Shown: piece after piece, positions 60,239 through 64,000 of the stretch | How positions within the stretch are numbered: position 1 is the stretch's first letter | Layout: each line of letters opens with the position of its first letter | NCBI GenBank assembly: GCA_032622095.1 | Contig: CP136067.1 | Span: forward strand, 79,634,705 to 79,698,704 | Direction of reading: 5' to 3' | Length of the DNA: 64,000 nucleotides | DNA from: Siphonodentalium dalli | Taxonomy: Eukaryota > Mollusca > Scaphopoda > Gadilida > Siphonodentaliidae | Position numbers and translations under genes: made by a program | Notes under the pieces: model-generated | The model's input: the letters and a program-made list of their open reading frames with translations, nothing else | Databases searched by the model: none | Told to the model about the DNA's origin: nothing

Positions 60239-60415
60239 TTGATTACCCAGAAATTTGGTGCCACTTGACCGCATGCACTGAATGAGAAGTAACTAAAAAT
60301 TAAATAACCACAACAAACGCAGCCATGGTATGTGCTTAGTTAATTTAGAGTTACTTCCCATTGAGTGCATGTGGCCAAATGGCACCGAATGTCCTTGAAT
60401 TTCTGGGTAATCAAA
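60239..60415. repeat. Imperfect 177-bp palindrome
   Basis: GATTACCCAGAAATTTGGTG pairs with the inverse at 60,395-60,415; the inner AGTAACT and TTAGTTA arms also pair. MITE-like; no other copy seen. Confidence 0.75.
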
Positions 60416-61039
60416 CCAAAATGGCAGTAACTTGAGTGATGCATTTGCTTTGTTTTTACTGGTATCGCATTTAGCCTTGTACATGTAGTTGGGTCAAACT
60501 GAACATCGTTTCTTTGCTTTGTTTAGCATCAACCGCCAAATTCAAAGTACAAACGCGCCAGACTACACGCCTGTAATCAACTTTTATGCACCAGGACAAT
60601 AAATTTAAGCGCCAATTGCACACTAGCACCTTGCTATGTCGGTCCATGACAGGCAGATCTTGACAACTTCAGCGGAAGGAACCAGGAACGAGGCAATTTA
60701 AGTATATTCCTGGATCATATAACTTTGGAAATTAATTGCATTTGATTCAAAATGTCACAAACATTTCATCATACAGCGAAATTACAGCCCCCAAACACAT
60801 AATTTTGTGAAATTGGTTGCCATGGCAACCGGATGCAATTTGGTTGTATTTACCCAAAATTTCGGGAAGATTTAAAGATGATCACCCATATAGTATTAGT
60901 TGTCACGTGAAAAATTCTTCCTTGACAAATGATCTGACCTGGGCCAGCATTAAATAAATGCATAAATTGCAATACACTGATATAAAAGTAAGCATTTTGA
61001 CATCAGAAAATGGGGTTTGGCAGCCATTTTAAATAGTAA
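60416..61039. other. No gene seen; partner of a window-end repeat
   Basis: 60,703-60,757 (ATTCCTGGATCATATAACTT) matches the last 55 bp of the window at 63,946-64,000. Confidence 0.6.
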
Positions 61040-61212
61040 GCAATTATTTCATGTCTCTTTTGGGAACAGTCAAAATTGTTGTCCCGAGGTATCAGGAATG
61101 ACTATCGAACTGTTGCCCAAGGCCGAAGGCCGAGGGCAACAGTTCGATAGTCATTCCTGATACCGAGGGACAACAATTTTGCCTGTTCCCAAAAGACACA
61201 TGAAATAATTGC
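61040..61212. repeat. 173-bp long hairpin
   Basis: Arms of about 75 bp, GCAATTATTTCATGTCTCTT... and inverse, nearly perfect over TGACTATCGAACTGTTGCCC, around a short AAGGCCGAAGGCCG centre. Confidence 0.9.
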
Positions 61213-61984
61213 TTTGTTACCCAATACATTTACTTGTATATAATCAGGTCATTGCTATTAATTAATCAAACTCTTTAATAGTGTTATTTCGAATTATGAG
61301 AACTAACTGGAATATACCGCCATGTATCCGGTATAATTAACGAGAGGCCGATCACGATCGGCAGATGTTTAACCCATACCTTGGCGATAGCGATTAGCTA
61401 TAACTGATAATTGGTCAAAGATATGATCACAGTAATACATATATCAGTACCTAACTTAAAATCAAAAGGTCAAATAATTTGTCTTAAGAAGGGGTTAAAG
61501 TAATTGGGGTGGGGGAGGAGTCGTTTTAAATCTCATAACTCTGTCCCTATTCACACAAGGACCTCTCACTGTGAGATCCAATTGTTTAGCCATTAATAAA
61601 TTTGACAGATAGGATAAACAATTATCCAGCCAGCAGGTTGTTCATCTTTACCTTCATACAACCACCCCCTAGAGCTATGTAACATATGTCATCACTCAAT
61701 TAATAACAGATTTTGCTTGGAATGACATCTATTAAAGGTATTCTCATACGAGCTGGATATTGGATGTTCACATGGCAATTTATTGATATCATTATATTAC
61801 ATGCAACTATTGCAATAAAATCTTCACATTTTCAATACAGGCCATCACACCTTATTAATGGAATACAACTAAAACAAATTAGTGTCAATTTTTTATTTTT
61901 TTTTTAATTAAATAATTTTTTTATTATTATAAAAGTTTTTTAATATTTGTTTATGTTAAATTGAGCGAGGAAATTCAATCTAAA
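61213..61984. other. No gene seen
   Basis: AT-rich, poly-T near 61,890-61,920; no motif recognised. Confidence 0.5.
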
Positions 61985-62215
61985 AAAATATGAAAAATCC
62001 AAATTTCAAATTTAAAAAAAAAGAAGAAGGGTCATAACTCCTTTAAAATAAATCGGATCAAACCCATATTCAAACTCGAACTGTATTTTGGGATGAGAAA
62101 CCTATAAACAAAATTTGGTTCCGATCAAATAGAAAATGTTAGAGTTATCGCATTATACCTAAAGTGTCTGACAGACAGACAGATATAGATGGACGGACAG
62201 ACGAGTGGTCAATCC
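61985..62215 (+). repeat. Tandem-core element, single unit
   Basis: GGGTCATAACTCCTTTAAAA, CCCATATTCAAACTCGAACT, TGTTAGAGTTATCG, then GACAGACAGACAG. Same plan as 38110-39010. Confidence 0.65.
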
Positions 62216-62612
62216 GGACATTGACGCTATGTGTACCATACTATGGTATAGGTACACATAAAAAGTTTTATCTGGGTAAACATAAAAAACGAAACCGGAA
62301 ATTTCCGGAAACGTCACGGAAATTGCAAACCATGTAACAGTTCGTTCGGGCCAGTCAACAGTTCGCTCGGAGCCAGTCAACAGTTCACTCGGGTCAGGCA
62401 ACAGTTCACTCGTGACGTCACGAAAGCTGACCGTGATTGCAAACCGGGTAACAGTTAATTCAGGGCGGGCAACAGTTCGTTGTGGCATTACGAACGCGAA
62501 TTTGGGGTTAACCAGTTAATTCTAAATCCCAATGATTTACGAAGTAAAACTCTACTATTTTCCACTTGTGACGTTGACGAAAGCTGACCGTGATTGCAAA
62601 CCGGGTAACAGT

Positions 62613-63767
62613 CAGTGTTTGCGCTGTCGGTAGCCAAATTAGCCAATGGCTAATCTTTTTCGAATTTGGCTAATAAAAATTTCATTTGGCTAAACTTTTG
62701 GCTAAACTTTCTTTGAACCCAAATGGAGACTGAAAGCATGGAGCCAGAAAGCTAATTAATAAAAGCGCTCAATAGATCGACATTCAAGACGAAGTTAGGT
62801 GACGAAAGTATTTCATTATTTTCGTACTTATGAAATATCGTACAAAGGGAAACCCGATCGACAACTCTATCAACCATCTATCAATCATCTTTAGTTTTCA
62901 CAAGACGGACATTCAAAGACGCATGGACATTAAACCGACCCTGGTTGAATTATGACAATGTGAAGAAAGCAATGTTTTGTAAAGTGCATTGACGCCGGTA
63001 TATAAGCAATTTGTTCGCAACAGGCTGTTTTAATCTGGAGAAAGATTACGTCACTCTGCACGAAGCAGCAAAAGGTCATTATTAATTTTTACATTTAATC
63101 TCATAATCACCCATTCAGCCCATTGTCTGTCTGGTCACTCACGGCGCGCCTGCACAATGCATGTTTATGATGACATTGCATTTAAGACGGTCGAGGTTTA
63201 TGAGTACCAAGTGTAAGACAAAAGCTTAATCAGCCAAATGTGAATCACGACAGATATTTTGTTGCTATTTGTCGTCAATACCGATACACTCAAAATAATA
63301 TGCATGCTTTTATGACAGATTGTAATTTGATAATGGCGTAACAATATTAAGTTATTAGTTTCCAGATGTCACTTAGATATTTTCGCAAGGATAAATATTT
63401 AATGATTTAAAAAAAGATATTGATATAAAACAAAAAAATAATGACATTAAGAAGGACAATCCGGGGTTACCCCCCCCCCCCCCCCCCCCCCCCCAAAATC
63501 ACTCTTTCACATAAAGATTAATTAATTTTTAATAAATGATATATATAAAAATACTTCTAGTTCATAAAAATTATTTTAATTATTGTGTATTTTTATACCT
63601 GTGTCTGTTAGATTTTACGTTTTAGTCATTAATTGTGAATCAACCAGAAAACGATGATTTAATTTGGCCAAAGTTTTTTTTAATTTGGCCAAAAAACATT
63701 TGGCTAAAGTTTTTTTCATTTGGCTAAACTTTTGGCTAAAGTTTTTTTCGGTCCAGCGCGAACACTG
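62613..63767. mobile_element. Non-autonomous hAT element (1.16 kb), perfect TSD
   Basis: Left end CAGTGTTTGCGCTG and right end (reverse complement) CAGTGTTCGCGCTG. GTAACAGT is exactly duplicated at 62605-62612 and 63768-63775. Subterminal TTTGGCTAA repeats occur at both sides. The insertion interrupts the second copy of a local tandem duplication. The interior includes a 25-base C run and no recognisable transposase. Confidence 0.88.
63470..63494. repeat. Homopolymer of 25 C
   Basis: Uninterrupted C run inside the hAT element; its length may be an assembly approximation. Confidence 0.9.
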
Positions 63768-64000
63768 GTAACAGTTAATTCAGGGCGGGCAACAGTTCGT
63801 TGTGGCGTTACGAACGCGAATTTGGGGTTAACCAGTTAATTCTAAATCCCAATGATTTAAGAAGTAAAACTCTACTATTGGGTAACAATGCCCTCTATTG
63901 GTGATGGGTGATTTTCGAGCAAGGCGAGTTCCAGATGTTAGCAAAATATTCCTGGATCATTTAACTTTGGAAATCATTTATATTTGATTCAAAATGTCTC

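Larger units (their letters stand above)
62430..63880 (+). repeat. Local tandem duplication split by the hAT insertion
   Basis: A block of roughly 150 bp (GACCGTGATTGCAAACCGG, GTAACAGTTAATTCAGGGCG, then GAACGCGAATTTGGGG) occurs once at about 62,430-62,585. It begins again at 62,586, is interrupted by the hAT element, and resumes at 63,768 to about 63,880. Shorter related CAACAGTTC motifs occur at 62,335-62,430. Confidence 0.75.

Noticed and set aside
62159-62488. 109-residue protein on the minus strand
   Set aside because: Translation of CAACAGTTC-type short repeats; no start context or domain.

Overview
The window is eukaryotic, AT-rich, intron- and transposon-dominated DNA. There are no operons, ribosome-binding sites, CRISPR arrays or rRNA genes. 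Its repeats resemble those I associate with marine invertebrates, most likely a mollusc: tandem-core elements with GACG/ACAC tails and short terminal hairpins, tRNA-derived SINEs, and many small TTAA-, TA- and 8-bp-TSD DNA transposons. That placement is an inference from repeat style and the one recognisable gene. It is not proven.

Host gene. Two minus-strand exons with good splice sites (24948-24995 and 8888-9107) encode adjacent parts of the N-terminus of a RIC8/synembryn-like protein, a chaperone and exchange factor for G-alpha subunits. A 15.84-kb intron packed with transposons separates them. I did not find the first coding exon or the later exons; the later ones probably lie left of base 1.

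Layout. 1-8.9 kb: small MITEs, two double-palindrome copies, two SINEs, and a 1.6-kb pogo/Tigger-like element with a broken helix-turn-helix transposase fragment. 8.9-25 kb: the RIC8 intron, holding palindromic MITEs and a 4.2-kb hAT-type element with a broken transposase on the minus strand. 25-28 kb: tandem-core repeats. 28-33.4 kb: a GC-richer cluster of 'ACTAGC...CCCG' modules, including a nearly exact 1.72-kb tandem duplication and 122-bp tandem repeats. 33.4-40.3 kb: mostly sparse sequence and degenerate tandem repeats. 40.9-42.65 kb: a 31-bp minisatellite. 46.08-51.34 kb: a 5.27-kb hAT-type element with a perfect 8-bp target duplication. It splits an older palindromic MITE and carries tandem-core arrays, one of which is split in turn by a TTAA element with its own minisatellite. 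52-64 kb: more arrays, a 1.44-kb Tigger-like element, and two further non-autonomous hAT elements with perfect 8-bp target duplications.

The main result is structural. Nested insertions can be ordered in time from their target-site duplications, and at least six sequence families use TTAA ends. I found no convincing new protein-coding system.
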